64,000 nt of DNA. Source: Paulownia fortunei (Eukaryota; Streptophyta; Magnoliopsida; Lamiales; Paulowniaceae). The number at the start of each line of letters is the position of its first letter. Position 1 is the first letter of the stretch. Where the stretch lies: assembly GCA_019321725.1 (NCBI GenBank), contig CM033116.1, positions 1,670,642 through 1,734,641 on the forward strand, in the 5' to 3' direction. Of this stretch, positions 12,362-25,383 are shown piece by piece. Made by a program: the position numbers and the translations under genes. The notes under the pieces were generated by a model. The model saw nothing but the letters and a program-made list of their open reading frames with translations, was not told the DNA's origin and searched no databases.

Positions 12362-15309
12362 ATGTGTGAAAAATAAAAAAATGCTTGTGAAGCTAGATGA
12401 GTCACATTCATACAGAACTTAGATATGGCAAAGCACACAAAATTAGCGAAAAAGAGAAATCACAATCTAGACAAAAGAAGACAAAGCCAATATAATCAAA
12501 TATGTCTTTTATGTGGCATATTTAACTTAGAATTAATTGAGCATCGGTCAACCACTGGAGAAAGATTACAAAGTGGAGTTTAATAATGATCAATGTGTTA
12601 AGTGTTGATAAGCAGAAGAATCTCACAATAGCTAAAATTAAGATGAGTTTAAATAAATTTTTTATCTTAATTTGCCATTGACTGAGAAAGTCGTACTTCA
12701 GAGCACAACATATGAAGATTACAATCTTTGATATTTGAGGTATGTACATTTAGGTTATAAAGGCTTACATTTATTGAAGAAGAAAAATATGATATTTGGT
12801 ATTCCAAATATTCCAGATCGAGACAAGCCCATTTTTGGTAAAATGCATTGTCTACCATATATAGAGCTAGAGTTCCTCTCAAATTAGTATATACAGATAT
12901 TTATGGACCAACTCAAACACTATCTTTCAATAATAATAGGTATTTTTTATTGTTCGTTGATGACTATACCAAGATAATGTGGGTTTATATTTTAAAGCAG
13001 AAGTTAGATGTATTTTTAATTTGGAGTTCAAGATGCATGTGTAAAATCAAAGTGACAAAATAAAATAAAATAAAGACTCTACGCACATATAATAATTCAT
13101 TAGAGAATCCTTCTTGAATTATTACAAAGAAAAAAAATCAACCAACTAATAGTCCGGTACAACTCACAACAGAATAGAGTTGTAGAGCGAAAGAATCATA
13201 CAATAGTTGAAATGGCATGAAACATGATGACAGAAAAATGACTTTTAAAAAGTTTTTGGGCAGAAGCAGTAAATACAACACTTTGTATTTTGAATCGATC
13301 ACTGACAAAGACAGTTCCCAATAAGATTCTGTACGAGGCTTGGCATCAAAGAAAACCACAGGTAAATCATCAAAGTTTTTGGATGCATTGTTTATTCACA
13401 TATTCCTTCCCAACAGAGAGAGAAGTTCGATTGTGAAGAAGAAAAACTTATCTTTGTTGGTTATAGTGACGAATCCAAGGGATATCATTTACTAGACCCA
13501 AAAATAAATAAATTTATTATTTCGCAATATGTTATATTTGATGAAAATAGTCGTGGAAATAAGAAGAAATTAAAAAAATGAAAATTAAAATGTATATGTG
13601 CCTACACCAATGACTATGTCAACAAATCAAAATCAATGAAGCATAGGTGGAATCACTAGCTCAAGTTCTAGTCCAAGCTTCAGTTCATCAGGAACACCTG
13701 GAGAATCTTATTTAGAAGTTGAAAATTTAGTCAGAAGAGTATGAAACTTAAGAGAAATTTATGAATCGTATGATGTAGCATTTTCTCTTGTGAGTCACAG
13801 ACTTATGAAGAACTGTTAAAGAAGAAGTTTGACAAATAGCAATGAATGAAAAAATTGCAAGCATTGAGAAAAACTAGACATAGGAGCTCGTACACCTTTC
13901 TGAAGGAAAAAATGATGGGGTAAATTGGATCTACAAGACAAAATATGAGGAAGATGACTCAATTCACAAGCACAAAACTCGTATGATTGCAAAAGGATAT
14001 TCTTAGCAGCCATGAGTTGATTTCAGTAAAACATTTGCACCAATTGCTCGAATGAAAACAATACGACTTGTCTTATCTCTAGTAGCATAATTTGAGCTAC
14101 TGATTTATCAATTAGATGTTAAAACAACATTTCTCAATAGTAACCTAGAAAAAGAAGTTTATGTGGAGCAACCAAAATGTTATGTTGTCAAAGGCAAATA
14201 AGATAAAGTCTATCGACTTAAAAAAATATTATATGGATTGAAACAAGCATCAAGAGCCTGGAACAACAAAATTGACAGCTATTTTCAGATAAATGAATTT
14301 TAAAGAAGTCAAAGTGAGCCATCATTATACGTATGAAAGAAGGTGCACAATTTCTTATTATTTGTCTTTGTGTAGATGACTTGATTTATACAGAGAGTGA
14401 TCCAGTGATGGTGGAAGAATTCAAAAAGATCGTGGAAGAATTCAAAAAGGCCATGATGAAGGAGTATAAGATGATTGATTTGGTCTCATTAAAAATTTTC
14501 TTGGAATTTAAGTTCGCCAATCAAAATGAGAAATATTAATTTTTTAAGAAAAATATCTTAAAGAAGTATTGAAGAAATTTCAGATAAACAATTGCAACTC
14601 AATCTCGACTCTACTCGCAGTTAATGAAAAATTACAGTTGAATGATGGCACAACCAAAGTTGATACAAAAACTTACAAAAGTTTAATCAGCTCCTTGATC
14701 TACTTAACAAATACAAGGTCTGATATTGTCTATTCAGTCAGCTTGATATCAAGGTCCATGCACGATCCGAGCAAACTACACTATGTAGCAGCAAAAAAAA
14801 TCTTACGATACCTTCAAAAAATGAGAAAACTTGGTATCAAGTAGAAAATAAGCTTATTGGATACATTGACAGTGACTGGGTTGGGTCACTTGATGATCAT
14901 AAAAGTACCTCCAGATATGTATTTTGTTTGGGTTCAAAAATAATTGTATGGACATTTTAGAAGTAGAAGAGTATCATTCTCGTCAGCAGAAGTAAAATAT
15001 ATTGCAGCCACTGATGCCGCTTGTAAAGCAGTTTGACTATAAAGAATTTTGATTGATATTCAATAGAAGCAAGACATTCCCATAATAATTTTTTGTGATA
15101 ATATGTCAATTATCGCAAAAACAAAAAATTCAATTTTTTCATGTAAGGTCAAAGCAAATTGCGCCATCACTTCATTAGGAATATTGTAAACAAACAAGAA
15201 ATTCAGTTGGAGTTTGTGAACTCAAAGGAACAGTTGATAGATAGTTTCACCAAAATAATGAGTTTTGAAAAGATGGAGCAATTTTGGAATAATATTCGAA
15301 TTATAAATT
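12362..15309 (+). pseudogene. copia integrase, reverse transcriptase and RNase H remnants
   Basis: The polyprotein resumes directly after the CACTA element. The integrase core is recognisable at 12848-13063 (LVYTDIYGPTQT, then RYFLLFVDDYTKIMWVY). Reverse transcriptase follows at about 14015-14540 ([28 protein letters not shown], and the catalytic CVDDLIY at about 14370). RNase H and the C-terminus lie at about 14700-15060 (DPSKLHYVAAKKILRYL, AEVKYIAATDAACKAV). At least ten stops or frameshifts interrupt it. Confidence 0.9.
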
Positions 15310-15318
15310 AAGAGGGGG
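15310..15318 (+). other. copia polypurine tract
   Basis: AAGAGGGGG sits directly before the 3' LTR start TGTTGAAATATT, the expected plus-strand priming site. Confidence 0.88.
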
Positions 15319-15760
15319 TGTTGAAATATTATTTGCAATTTAACAACCTATTAAAGAAAGATAATGGAGTGTTGAGTACACTTGTTGATTTGAACAAATT
15401 GATGAACAAACTTAGTTATTAAGGTGACACTATCAATGATTAAAATTAACAACCATCAAACCTATTTAACTAGTGCTTATCTTATTGTAATAATTAAGTA
15501 ATAACATTGGCCTACAAATAGACTATATTTGTAATACATTTACATCAAGACAATTAAAGAAAGCCATCAAAGTGAGTGAGAGCAAAACAAAGTAATTAGA
15601 GTAAGAGGGCTAATATTTGTAAAATTATGAATATAGTTATATTATTTAAATATTGAAAAATATTGTAATATTACATTTGTATTGTAACATATATATATAT
15701 ATATATTTTATTTATATTTATCTATCTCATATTTTTATATTTACATCCTTATAGTCAACA
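15319..15760 (+). repeat. 3' LTR of the copia element
   Basis: Begins TGTTGAAATATT and ends ATAGTCAACA, aligning with 2831-3254. It holds a short (AT)n run at about 15690-15707 not matched in the 5' LTR. The divergence between the two LTRs shows the insertion is not recent. Confidence 0.9.
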
Positions 15761-16117
15761 TATGAGAGCTAGGACAGTACTATATTGGAAAAAAGAAACA
15801 AATGTATAGGAATAGAATAATAGAAAATGATGTGTTTGTGTGTGTGTGTGTGTGATATGCTGTGGAAAAGGATCTATGACGGCCGGCCTTGGGCAGAATA
15901 AGTCTTATCGACAAAATTCAAAGATCGTATCCCAAATGTCTCCCTTCCCAACATTGAGCTAAAAAATCTAGTAACGAAGCCCTTATATTGTCTGTTGCAT
16001 CTACCCCTCTTTCTTCAAAACTCTCCCTTTGCATATGTATACTCCTCCAGCTAGCCCCTCTCCCCAAATTCTATCGCCCTATTCAAAGTCGAAAAAGTGT
16101 TAAGAGCACTGCTGGCC
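15761..16117 (+). promoter_or_regulatory. short upstream region of the ZFP11-like gene
   Basis: Only 357 bp separate the copia 3' LTR from the zinc-finger ATG. The stretch holds a (GT)n run (about 15837-15854), a CT-rich leader-like stretch from about 15985, and a weak TATA-like TTATATTG at about 15983. No firm core promoter can be assigned by eye. Confidence 0.4.
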
Positions 16118-16699
16118 ATGGAATCCAATTATCAAGAAGAATCGATAAACTGGTGTGGAGAAGTTGACCAGGCAGAGCAAGAAAGCAACGATTTAGGCGT
16201 AGGCCGGTCGTATGAGTGTGAGTTTTGCAAGAGGGGATTCAACACTGCACAAGCTTTGGGTGGCCACATGAACATCCACAGGAGAGATAGGGCCAGGAAT
16301 AAGCCAACTTCAACAAATTCCAACAAGCAAGAGGAAAATCACTTTGGCCCCAGATTCTACCATCTGATACCAGCATCAAGTTACAATCAATCTGTAAATC
16401 ATCATTTTGTGCATCATGATCACCAGCCAAGCTTGAGTTTTTCAACATATTTTCCAGCATCCACTTCCAGTACTAGACCCTTGTACAGAAGCCATCTTCT
16501 TGATCAGCGATATTGCTCCAATGAATTTGATCGCCATCAGCAACAACCTGAGAATCAATTGACCCATGACGATTGGCGCATGAGCCTGGACTTAGATTAT
16601 ACTCCAACTATCTTGGAAGATTTGGAGAAGAACAGGCAGGTGGTCATGAGTCAGAAAGAGGAACTGGATTTGGAGCTTCGACTTGGCAATGACTCTTGA
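16118..16699 (+). CDS. SUPERMAN/ZFP11-like single C2H2 zinc-finger transcription repressor
   Basis: An intronless 193-residue protein. One plant-type C2H2 finger covers residues 34-54 (C34-x2-C37-x12-H50-x3-H54) with the plant-specific QALGGH helix, which binds DNA. A C-terminal EAR-type repression motif LDLELRL lies at 183-189, the usual recruiter of TOPLESS corepressors. The middle is rich in His, Ser and Gln and has no domain. The start is the ATG at 16118; an upstream in-frame extension to 16097 has only a GTG and is not used. A single finger plus terminal EAR places it in the SUPERMAN/RABBIT EARS/ZFP10-11 group. Position next to LBD16- and LBD17/29-like genes points to the ZFP11 (At2g42410) ortholog. 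The family acts in the nucleus on floral organ, trichome or cell-proliferation programmes; the precise role here is unknown. Confidence 0.92.
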   Translation: MESNYQEESINWCGEVDQAEQESNDLGVGRSYECEFCKRGFNTAQALGGHMNIHRRDRARNKPTSTNSNKQEENHFGPRFYHLIPASSYNQSVNHHFVHHDHQPSLSFSTYFPASTSSTRPLYRSHLLDQRYCSNEFDRHQQQPENQLTHDDWRMSLDLDYTPTILEDLEKNRQVVMSQKEELDLELRLGNDS

Positions 16700-16787
16700 A
16701 GTACTTTGCTAAGCACGTTTATATTTGCCTGTCTTGATGATTTCTGTGTGGCTAAATCTTAAAATTGGCTATGCAAATCAACAATCT

Positions 16788-16793
16788 AATAAA
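16788..16793 (+). other. AATAAA poly(A) signal for the zinc-finger gene
   Basis: AATAAA about 90 bases after the stop codon, in an AT-rich 3' flank. Confidence 0.5.
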
Positions 16794-16799
16794 AGATGA

Positions 16800-19700
16800 G
16801 TCCTTGTGGTTGAGGGTTTTTGAGAAAAAGTTTTTGATGACTTCTAATCAATTGATAGCAGAAATCATAACTTTATTTGCTGGTAAGAGCTTCTTTATGA
16901 TAGCAATATTTACCACTGCCATCTAATCCTAATCTAATTATCTTTGTGGTTTGTATTTCTTTTTCTATTTGTATAACATTATTCTGATCGATCTTTAATT
17001 TGCCTAATTAAGTGTCTGAAAATGAAGTAATCAGGTGCTTATAGCTGGCCTCCAAGATTACATTCTCTTGTGCTCAAACCTGTTCATTTGAATGACAGAA
17101 TAAGGGATTTAATTAGCACTTGCTAATCTTTTGCTCGATCTGTATATAACCTATTAGAAATAGGAAATTAAAGGAATTAAGTCCATGAACGGCTATTCAC
17201 AATTCTGAGGCGATCTTTAGGTGATAGCAATACACCTAATTAGGAACAGTTGGAGTATTATGACTGACCATAATTTGCTGCACAATTATCAGAGCTCAAC
17301 TGCATGCCTTCTCATTTATTGATTAATAGATGCTGATAATTCATAAAACTGAGTGTTGAAGCTAATGTTTCTTGATATTATACTTCAAAAAGAAATCTGT
17401 GCCGTGTGGTATCAATGGTGACTGTGAAGCTGAGTTGAGCAACATTTGGAGTATTATGAACTGGCTAGCTCAGCTGGTTGTGAAGGAACTTTTCTTACAA
17501 ATTGCTTCACTAAGGAAATTAGAAAGACTAAAATGACAGAACAATATAATTGATACCAAATGAAAGGAACCTAGTAATATTTGCTTCACTACATTAATGT
17601 ACAAAGTAGGAACTAACAATTGTACTGTGTGAGCACCAGAACCAGGTGGGAAGTCTCTCCACCACCAACTAATTAAGGACTCATTATTTTGTGTGTGTTT
17701 GTGATTTGATGAGGTTTCATATAAAGTATCGAGCCAGTGTTCCAGTACTCTATCTAAGTTTGATCAACAAGCATAACCTTCTTGTTAATTTGCCAAAGCC
17801 TATACACGGTCATCATCGGTGCATACTTCACTCTTGAAATGGTAACTTGGTGCAGGAGACCATGCATGCAGATAAGGGGGAAGAAATTTTTGGTAAAAAA
17901 TCATGACTCAATTTGTAGGATATGTATTTGTGGAAAAACCTAGGTTAAGTTGCTAGCTTAAATGGTAAGTGACTAAGTGTTTATTTAGTATACTGTTTAG
18001 ATCACCAAACCTTTTCTTGAATTTGTAGCTGAAGAGAATTTACAAGAAAATTTTAATTATTTGTGAAGTTGAATTTTAAGCATGCTCAAGTAGTTATATA
18101 TACTGAAATCACATTTTAGCTCAATAGTAATAAGTCCTCTCCTATTTCAAATGATTATAACAAATTCAATTATTTCACGTTTAGCAATGTAAAAATTATT
18201 GCAAATAATTGATACTCTCTTATTTATTTATTTATTTATTCCTTCTTTACCTGTCCATTGTTGCTGGTTCACCAAGCATCAAGATTTCATAACCAGGATT
18301 TGGAACTGGCAGTGCACGGTTCTCTCAGTGTTGAATTGAACCACAAAAGAAGTAAGAAAGACATTCTGGCCTTCAACAAACCATTGCTAGCAACAAATAA
18401 GACAACAACTAAAGACAAACAAATAATCCAAACAACAGCGTGTTGGTTTAGAACTACTAACCCTGAGTTAGACTACAACAATTCAAAGTCAAATGTTACC
18501 ATTTATTTACCTTGTTCGGGAAGCCTGGGATGACTAACTGAGTAAAATACAATAATACCAAAATCTTTAATTGGGAAAAGAAAAAAAGAAAGAAAAATCA
18601 AATTTGGGAATGAAGCAAAATCAAAATTGCCTTTCAAAGGCCACTCCAATCATATTAGCAAGGAGCAAATATTGTTGTCCAAACTCCATCCAGAGGATCT
18701 TACTATTTCGCATTTTCACCAAATGTTAATCTTGTTTCACTCCTTACTCCTCAACTACAGTTATTTTGCACCAATGTTTTAAAATCCGAAACAATTAAAT
18801 GGGTCAGTGATTCGATTAAACAAGCTTCAAATTTTAATTGGGTTCATTGGTCCGATTGAACAAACTTCAGGTATTAAGTGGGTCACCAGGCTTCAGGCAT
18901 TTAACTGGGTTATTTATTTGATGGGTTTGGGCCGGTTTGTGATGGTTCGCCATAGGTCTTTTGTAACCCGTTTTTTATAAGACGAATCTGACCGGACTTA
19001 TGTCCCAATATTGAATGTGTACCGAAAAAAAAAAAATAGAAATACAATCAAAGAATGTATGTGTGTATCAAAATAGAAAAAACGTACTAGACATATGGAT
19101 TCGGACAGATTTATTGAGGATGCGACCTTACAAATACTTGTTGACAGCTTGGTTATGTCTGTGTGCATTTATGGTGCAATTTGAACATGACCCAAATTGT
19201 TGACAATCATTCCATGGCTTAGTAAATGAGAAATGATGGGTGGTTATGCTGTGGTGGTGAAGAAAAGGGATATAGAAATAAGGTATTTGGCAAGTGAAAA
19301 CCAGAGCATGTGGGTAAGCCTTTTCGGGTGCAAACTGCCATTTTCCTTGGTTAAGCTGACGATCCCATTCATGCTGCTGTGCCTTCCCTTTTAAGTTAAT
19401 GTGATGCAATGCCAACTTTGGTCTCTGCAATGTGGATTGTTCTGCACCGTTTGTTCATGAATCAGCTTCCTTAGCATGGTGTTTTTCTTTTTTCTTTTTT
19501 CCTTTTTTAATCTCAAGAAATGTATTTAACAGTCGTATCTTGGAGCATCTCTAGTTTTGCATGTCAAATTAGTGGTACCCTAATTAGTTATTCACATCTA
19601 GACACATTTTTATATTGTGTGTAATAACAGAAAACCTGTCCAAGTTTCATCAAATTTATCCGAGTTACCAATGGCTGGGAGGAAGTGGAAGGATGTCTTA

Positions 19701-20680
19701 GACTAAGAGCAATGTTATATTGTGTGACTCTACTTTCTGCCTATGTATGATCATGATGCTGAAGAAAACCACTACAGTAATGGGAAAAGTGCAAAGTTAC
19801 AGAAACTTGAATGACACAAAAATAGTGTTTAGATTATTAAAATCTGCACGAATTAATCTATTATTACAGTTTATGCAACTGATCAGGCTTGCAACTTTAT
19901 GTTGAGGCTTGTTTTGTCTCGTTAAATAAATGGTTCATTTTACACGAGGTAGTCCCAAGTCAATACCACAATAACTTTACTCTTTATTGAGCTGAGAAAG
20001 AAAAGAGAAAAGTCACTGATTTCATGGCCATTTTGGTAACCCAATTTCCAAGCTCATAAACTTATAAACCCAAAGCAAAGGACCTCCTTTTTCTCCACAC
20101 AGCTCCAAAGTCAAACTGTCATAACTCACCTTTACGATTATAATATTTCCATTGATCAGTTCTGTAAGCTAGTACTTTGGACAATTTAATATCTGAATTG
20201 AGCAGTACCCACTTATTGAAAATGTCAATAATATTTTTGTCCAAAAAGAAAGTTATGTGCTGTATTCAAATGCATTGAACCATACTTCATTATCATCATT
20301 GATTTGTTAATGGAGGTGCTCAAACCAATTCACTATTCACTAATCACCATTAATTAAAGCCTAATAAAGATTTGTTTAAGAACCGTTCAACCAATACGTG
20401 TCTGTAATCTATATAGAAAAACAATTTCCAGAAAGCAACAAAAAAATTAGCAGCAGTTCCCAGGTGCGGCGTTCGGCGGAAAAAATATTATTTTTTTTTT
20501 GAACAACCATTGAAACAAACTGATCCACAATAAAAAACAAATTTTTAGACCAAGTATGTGATGCAAAAAAAGTGAGGAAAAAAAAAAAATAGTCCTTTCT
20601 CCTTCAATCTGACTCATAAAAACTGGTCTAAAGCTCTTAAATCATTAGAGAAATATACCCATATTGCATAAGCCATTAGT
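16800..20680. other. intergenic, no gene seen
   Basis: AT-rich DNA without a convincing exon. Open frames at 18258-18533 and 19128-19430 show no domain and no splice partners. A stretch at about 18780-18990 with repeated GGGTCA, GGTCCGATT and CCGGTTTG-like phrases resembles a decayed dispersed plant repeat. The 3' part is upstream of the LBD16-like gene. Confidence 0.55.
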
Positions 20681-20683
20681 AAA

Positions 20684-20689
20684 TGTCTC
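20684..20689 (+). promoter_or_regulatory. candidate auxin response element upstream of the LBD16-like gene
   Basis: TGTCTC, the canonical AuxRE, lies 200 bp before the ATG. Arabidopsis LBD16 is a known direct target of ARF7/ARF19, so the position fits. A hexamer occurs often by chance, so this is only suggestive. Confidence 0.35.
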
Positions 20690-20888
20690 CTTAGAACCAT
20701 ACACACAGACCTTCCATGTCCCCCCATTCATACCCCATATAACCCCCCTCTCTCCCCACCTCCTGCAAGAAGCCCTTCATATCTGCACCATTTTCTAGTG
20801 TGCCCGTGTGCCTGAATTTTCTTAATCTTTCTTGTGAAAGTACTACTAATCTTTTTTGCTGTAATATTTCTGTCGTGTCTTTTCCATC

Positions 20889-21671
20889 ATGGCAACTGGG
20901 ACTGGCTCTCCTTGCGGTGCATGCAAGTTTCTCCGCCGGAAGTGTGCGGCGGATTGCGTTTTTGCTCCTTACTTTTGCTCGGAGCAGGGCCCGGCAAGAT
21001 TTGCAGCCATTCACAAGGTGTTTGGGGCTAGCAATGTGTCTAAACTCTTGCTGCATGTGCCTGTCCCTGAGCGATGTGAGGCCGTTGTCACCATTGCTTA
21101 TGAAGCTCAAGCAAGGATTAGAGATCCCGTCTATGGCTGCGTCGCTCATATCTTTGCCTTGCAACAACAGGTAAAATCATTAGTTCTTTCGTTTTTCCTA
21201 TGACATCTTTGAGTGTCCACATCGGTTCGAGTCTTACATAAGCTCCAAGGTCATCTAATAGTCAGAAAAACAGTTTAAAAATTGAGATCAGAACTTTACT
21301 ATTTTGCTGCCGAAATTGGAACAGGTGGCATACCTGCAAGCTCAACTGATGCAGGTGAAGGCTCAGCTGGCACAAAACCTGATAGATCAGTCATCAAGAA
21401 ATGCAGAAAATCAATGGCCAGGCAGCATGGCTCCAGAAATGGGATCATCCCCCCATTTCCAGTTCCAAATTATATGAACTATGCCAATATCTCACCCCAG
21501 AGTTCACTTGACTCAGTTGAGCACCACAATGATGGGATTAATGGGATGCAAGAAATACAAAGCAGAGATGAAATAGTCACATATCAGCCCTATAGCAAGA
21601 AGAGACCTTCACAGAATGACTTGAGTGAGCTCCAAGCACTGGCTCTCAGAATGATGAAGAATGAAAACTGA
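20889..21671 (+). CDS. LBD16: LBD16-like LOB-domain transcription factor (one-base frameshift in exon 2)
   Basis: Two exons: 20889-21170 and 21325-21671. Exon 1 (94 codons) holds the class I LOB domain: the Cys block C-x2-C-x6-C-x3-C starting at [13 protein letters not shown], the GAS block [12 protein letters not shown], and DPVYGC. Exon 2 opens with the leucine-zipper-like [15 protein letters not shown]. In that frame a stop falls at about 21475. The conserved C-terminus [15 protein letters not shown] is in the neighbouring frame and ends at 21671. The two frames meet at a run of six C's (21449-21454); one more C would join them. The tail is the one known from LBD16/LBD18-type proteins. LBD16 acts in the nucleus downstream of ARF7/ARF19 in lateral-root founder cells and in callus formation. 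Either this allele is truncated after the zipper or the run was miscounted. Confidence 0.9.
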
Positions 21672-24600
21672 GATAATTTGCATCTTTTCTTGTTTGGGAT
21701 ATCTGATGGATGCTGCTGACAGTGATATAGTCTTTGCCTTAATTTGATGTTGTATATAAAGGAGAGTACAATATATATGAAGAGGGTTGTAATAGGAGAA
21801 TGTTCTCAAAGCCTGAAAAGTAGAGGTATTATCCCTATTCAAGCAGAGTGTTAGCAGAATGTTTTTCAAAGCCTGAAAACAGGAATTTTTCCTATGTAAT
21901 CTGAGTTTTAATCTTAACTATTAAAAATAAGTATTTTCTTCATCTCTTTCAAGGTTCAAGTCCTAGTAATGTAAAACTTTTCTTGAACAACTGGTAATGT
22001 AATATGGTAAATCATATTAATAGTCCATAAAATTTAGGTTTAGTATCACTTTCTTTCTAAAGTTTAAACTTTGTTTCATATTAGTCTTTCACATCACTTT
22101 TCCGCCCACTTTTTGCTGGAAAATGGGTCGTAAGCATAGTGCATGACATTTTTTTGACGGTAAAGAGTTATAAAATTACACTTTAGTCCCTAATTTTTTC
22201 TTTAGTCCATGTATAGTACTTTTTGAAATAAGTTATATATTCACTTTATTCAAAAAATAAAATTATAAAAGTTTTAGTATATATGTGTATATATAAATAG
22301 GCTAAAATTAAAATTTATTAAAGCTTGTTTTTACTATTCAACTTAATGAAACTTTGTATAGTAGTGTTATTTTAAGTTGTAATTTAATTTAAGTAATACG
22401 GTGTGATTAATTTTGACAATAATGTATTTTTTTTTACTTTAGATATAATTATTTAATTCTACATTCTCGCAACATCGGCATATTTTTTCTCAAAAATGAA
22501 AAAGGAATATTTCTTTTAAAAAATAATAAAATAGTGAAACTTACTAAGTAGTGAGTCGTTTTGCTGCTTTTTTGGTGAGAAACTTTTTTAGACAACTTGG
22601 CAATAAAATATAATAGTGAAAATTACTAAAACTCCTTAAATAAATTTTTATAATTGAGAAACTCATGAAAATATCTCTCAATCTCGAAAATAAATTTATT
22701 CAACTTTTTATTCCAATAAACTAATCATTATATTTTATATAACACTGTTAAGACTTTTTGATTAAATTATCCTACTTTTTAGATTAAGAAATTGATGGAT
22801 TGAATTTTTTTGATAGAAAATTTTTCTTGGGTTTCTTCAAATTGATAGATTGTATCAATGATGTTTTTAATTTTTATATGTTCATTATTAAATTCATTAT
22901 TTGAATAATAACAATTTTGAGTTTTATAATCTTAAACATAACATGTAGATTAACTTAAAAATAAATATTTATTTTTTTATTTTTGAGAAGATTAAATTCT
23001 AGTAAAAAAATGTTAACGTCGCAAAATTAAATGTAGTATTAAATAATCAAATATAATGTCCAAAACAAGTTTATTACTTTAATTTTTAAAATTAATTACA
23101 ACATATTACTTTTATTAAATTAAAACTGAAAATAACTCTACAATGTAAAGTTTTATAAAATTGTATATTAAAACGAGCTTAAATATATTTTAATTTTGAC
23201 AATAAAAAATAGGGACTACAGCCCAACTCTATAATTCTATTTTGACTGTTTTACCTTTAAAAAAATCCATGCACCACACACATAATCATTTTTCGCCAAA
23301 AAGTTGCAGAAAAGTGATATAAATGACTAATATGAAAAAATATATATAAAGTTTAGAGATGGTAAAATAACAATTTTAACTTTAGAAACAAAACTGACAT
23401 TAAATTTAAACTACTAATAGCGTTATTTGTCAAATATGATACCTAATGATAAATAGATTAGCATTTATAAATTACTGATGAAAAGATAAAATGGAGACAA
23501 GATTTTGGAATGGAAACCTTGGAATTTGAGTTGAATTTGTTATTTCTTGTCCTTTATCATGTGTATATACACAATATATAGTATATTATAATCGTACGGT
23601 TTCTAGATTCTTTCATAGTAGAAACTAGAAAATTCGTGCATTATTGAGGCTGGTTTGAATCCTCTCTTGTCTTTTCCCTCTAAACTAAGAAAACATGTTT
23701 CATTTGGTTTTTGAGGGGGTGAGGCGATGATAAGACATCCTGAAACAATAGCCTCCCTCACCAATCCCCATTCTTGCTTGGTTTATTAAATCTGGTAAAT
23801 TTATTGTCATATCTTAGAACTGATTTTTCTGACCATAATTAACTTCAACATTCCAAGTATCTAGATTAAAGAGATCTTGTCCCATGGTATCCAAGAAAAA
23901 TTATTACAATTAATTATGTAACAAATCTAATTAAAATTGTTTGTATCCACTAGCATAAGATATTCTAACGAGCATCCTGTCATAAAATCATGTCATATAG
24001 TTTATATTAATGGGTGTAACTCTTGATTGAGGAGACGAACAAAAATGGAAGCAAAGAATGTGCCTCATTTCTTGAAATTGTGAAGTACTATGAGGAGGAT
24101 GGAGCCCGAAAATAAAAATTTAGGGGCGAGAAATAAAAATATAATTTTAATTTTTTAGGGGAGAAAAACCTAAAAATCCAATAAATTTATATATATAATT
24201 AATACTAATTTAAATTATTTTATAACCGTATGCCCTTTAGCTTCGTCTCTAACAGTCATACAACTAGTGTAAGAGTGAATGCCCTTCTTTATATCATTCA
24301 CATACTGTGAAGTGTAATGTGTGAAATTTGATTAGCTGAATGAAAGGGATAAAAGATGAAAACTTGATCTTGATCTCATACTAATTAAAAGAATTTACAA
24401 ATTTTGCACACATTAATTGATTAATACCAAGTGAGAGATTAATTCAGGTAATGATCATTACTTAATATTTTTTGCTATTTTGGTTAAAAATAGTACATTT
24501 ATAACTAAGTTCCACGAAGTGTGAAAGCTATACATTAATTAATTGGAGTTGATGTTGGCAAATTTTGTTTTCGATTTCTAATTAATTGGAAATATGAACA

Positions 24601-25090
24601 TAACCTTCGACACGAATAATAGCGTCACAAAAATCAAAATATTCTTGATTTATGTCCAACAATCAAGTCAGTTATTAGGATATGAGAGCCCAAAATCTTT
24701 AAATTTGGAGGAACGGTAAATCAGGAACAAGAATATCCATACGTTTTGATTGCCAATAATAACATTGATTTCAATGGTCCTTGACTTTGTTACTAGGGAT
24801 TGACAAAAAGGTGAAGGTTATGATTGTTGTCGAAGCAACCACACGCTTGAAATTAGTATATTCTCTATCCAAAGTGGGCTCAATTGTCTAGGGTTTATGG
24901 TCTAATAATAATTGTAGGTTTACCTAATGTGAGTACTCAATACAATTGTTAATATCTGATTAGTACAACCATGTACTAAAAAATATAGACCAAATGTTCC
25001 CTTAATTGAGTGCACTCTGCCTCACACTTAGTGAGTTGATTGGAGAGTTTATCAAATTGTTCAAGAAAACTAATTCCTTGTCCAAATTCT

Positions 25091-25130
<40 letters not shown>

Positions 25131-25343
25131 ACAACTGATTAATTAGTTGAAACATCACTGAGAAACGAAAATTTTATTCTCAAGTTGAGTTTTTCGAGAT
25201 TTTTCAGGACACAAGATGACAGAAAGAGAGCCATTGCATTTTTTTTTTAATAAAAAATATTAGTTGATTTCTTAACTCCTATGACCATCCAAGAATTTTT
25301 CTAAGTTCATATATATTACATAATTATATACATCCCTTTTGAA

Positions 25344-25383
<40 letters not shown>

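Larger units (their letters stand above)
2831..15760 (+). mobile_element. Ty1/copia LTR retrotransposon, decayed, split by a CACTA insertion
   Basis: The element has two related LTRs (2831-3254 and 15319-15760), both starting TGTT and ending CAACA. A primer-binding site TGGTATCAGAGC (complementary to initiator tRNA-Met, usual for plant copia) follows the 5' LTR, and a polypurine tract AAGAGGGGG lies directly before the 3' LTR. Between them are remnants of gag, protease, integrase, reverse transcriptase and RNase H in the Ty1/copia order, integrase before reverse transcriptase. Removing the nested CACTA and one TSD copy leaves about 4.6 kb, a normal copia length. Coding parts carry many stops and frameshifts, so it is not autonomous. 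Flanking 5-mers (TAGAT and TATGA) do not match, so no target duplication is visible. Confidence 0.93.

Noticed and set aside
16097..16117. Longer zinc-finger protein starting at 16097
   Set aside because: The start there is GTG, not ATG; the first ATG is 16118 and opens the expected N-terminus.
19128..19430. 100-codon frame on the minus strand in the LBD16 upstream region
   Set aside because: No recognisable domain or splice partners and no sign of coding bias.
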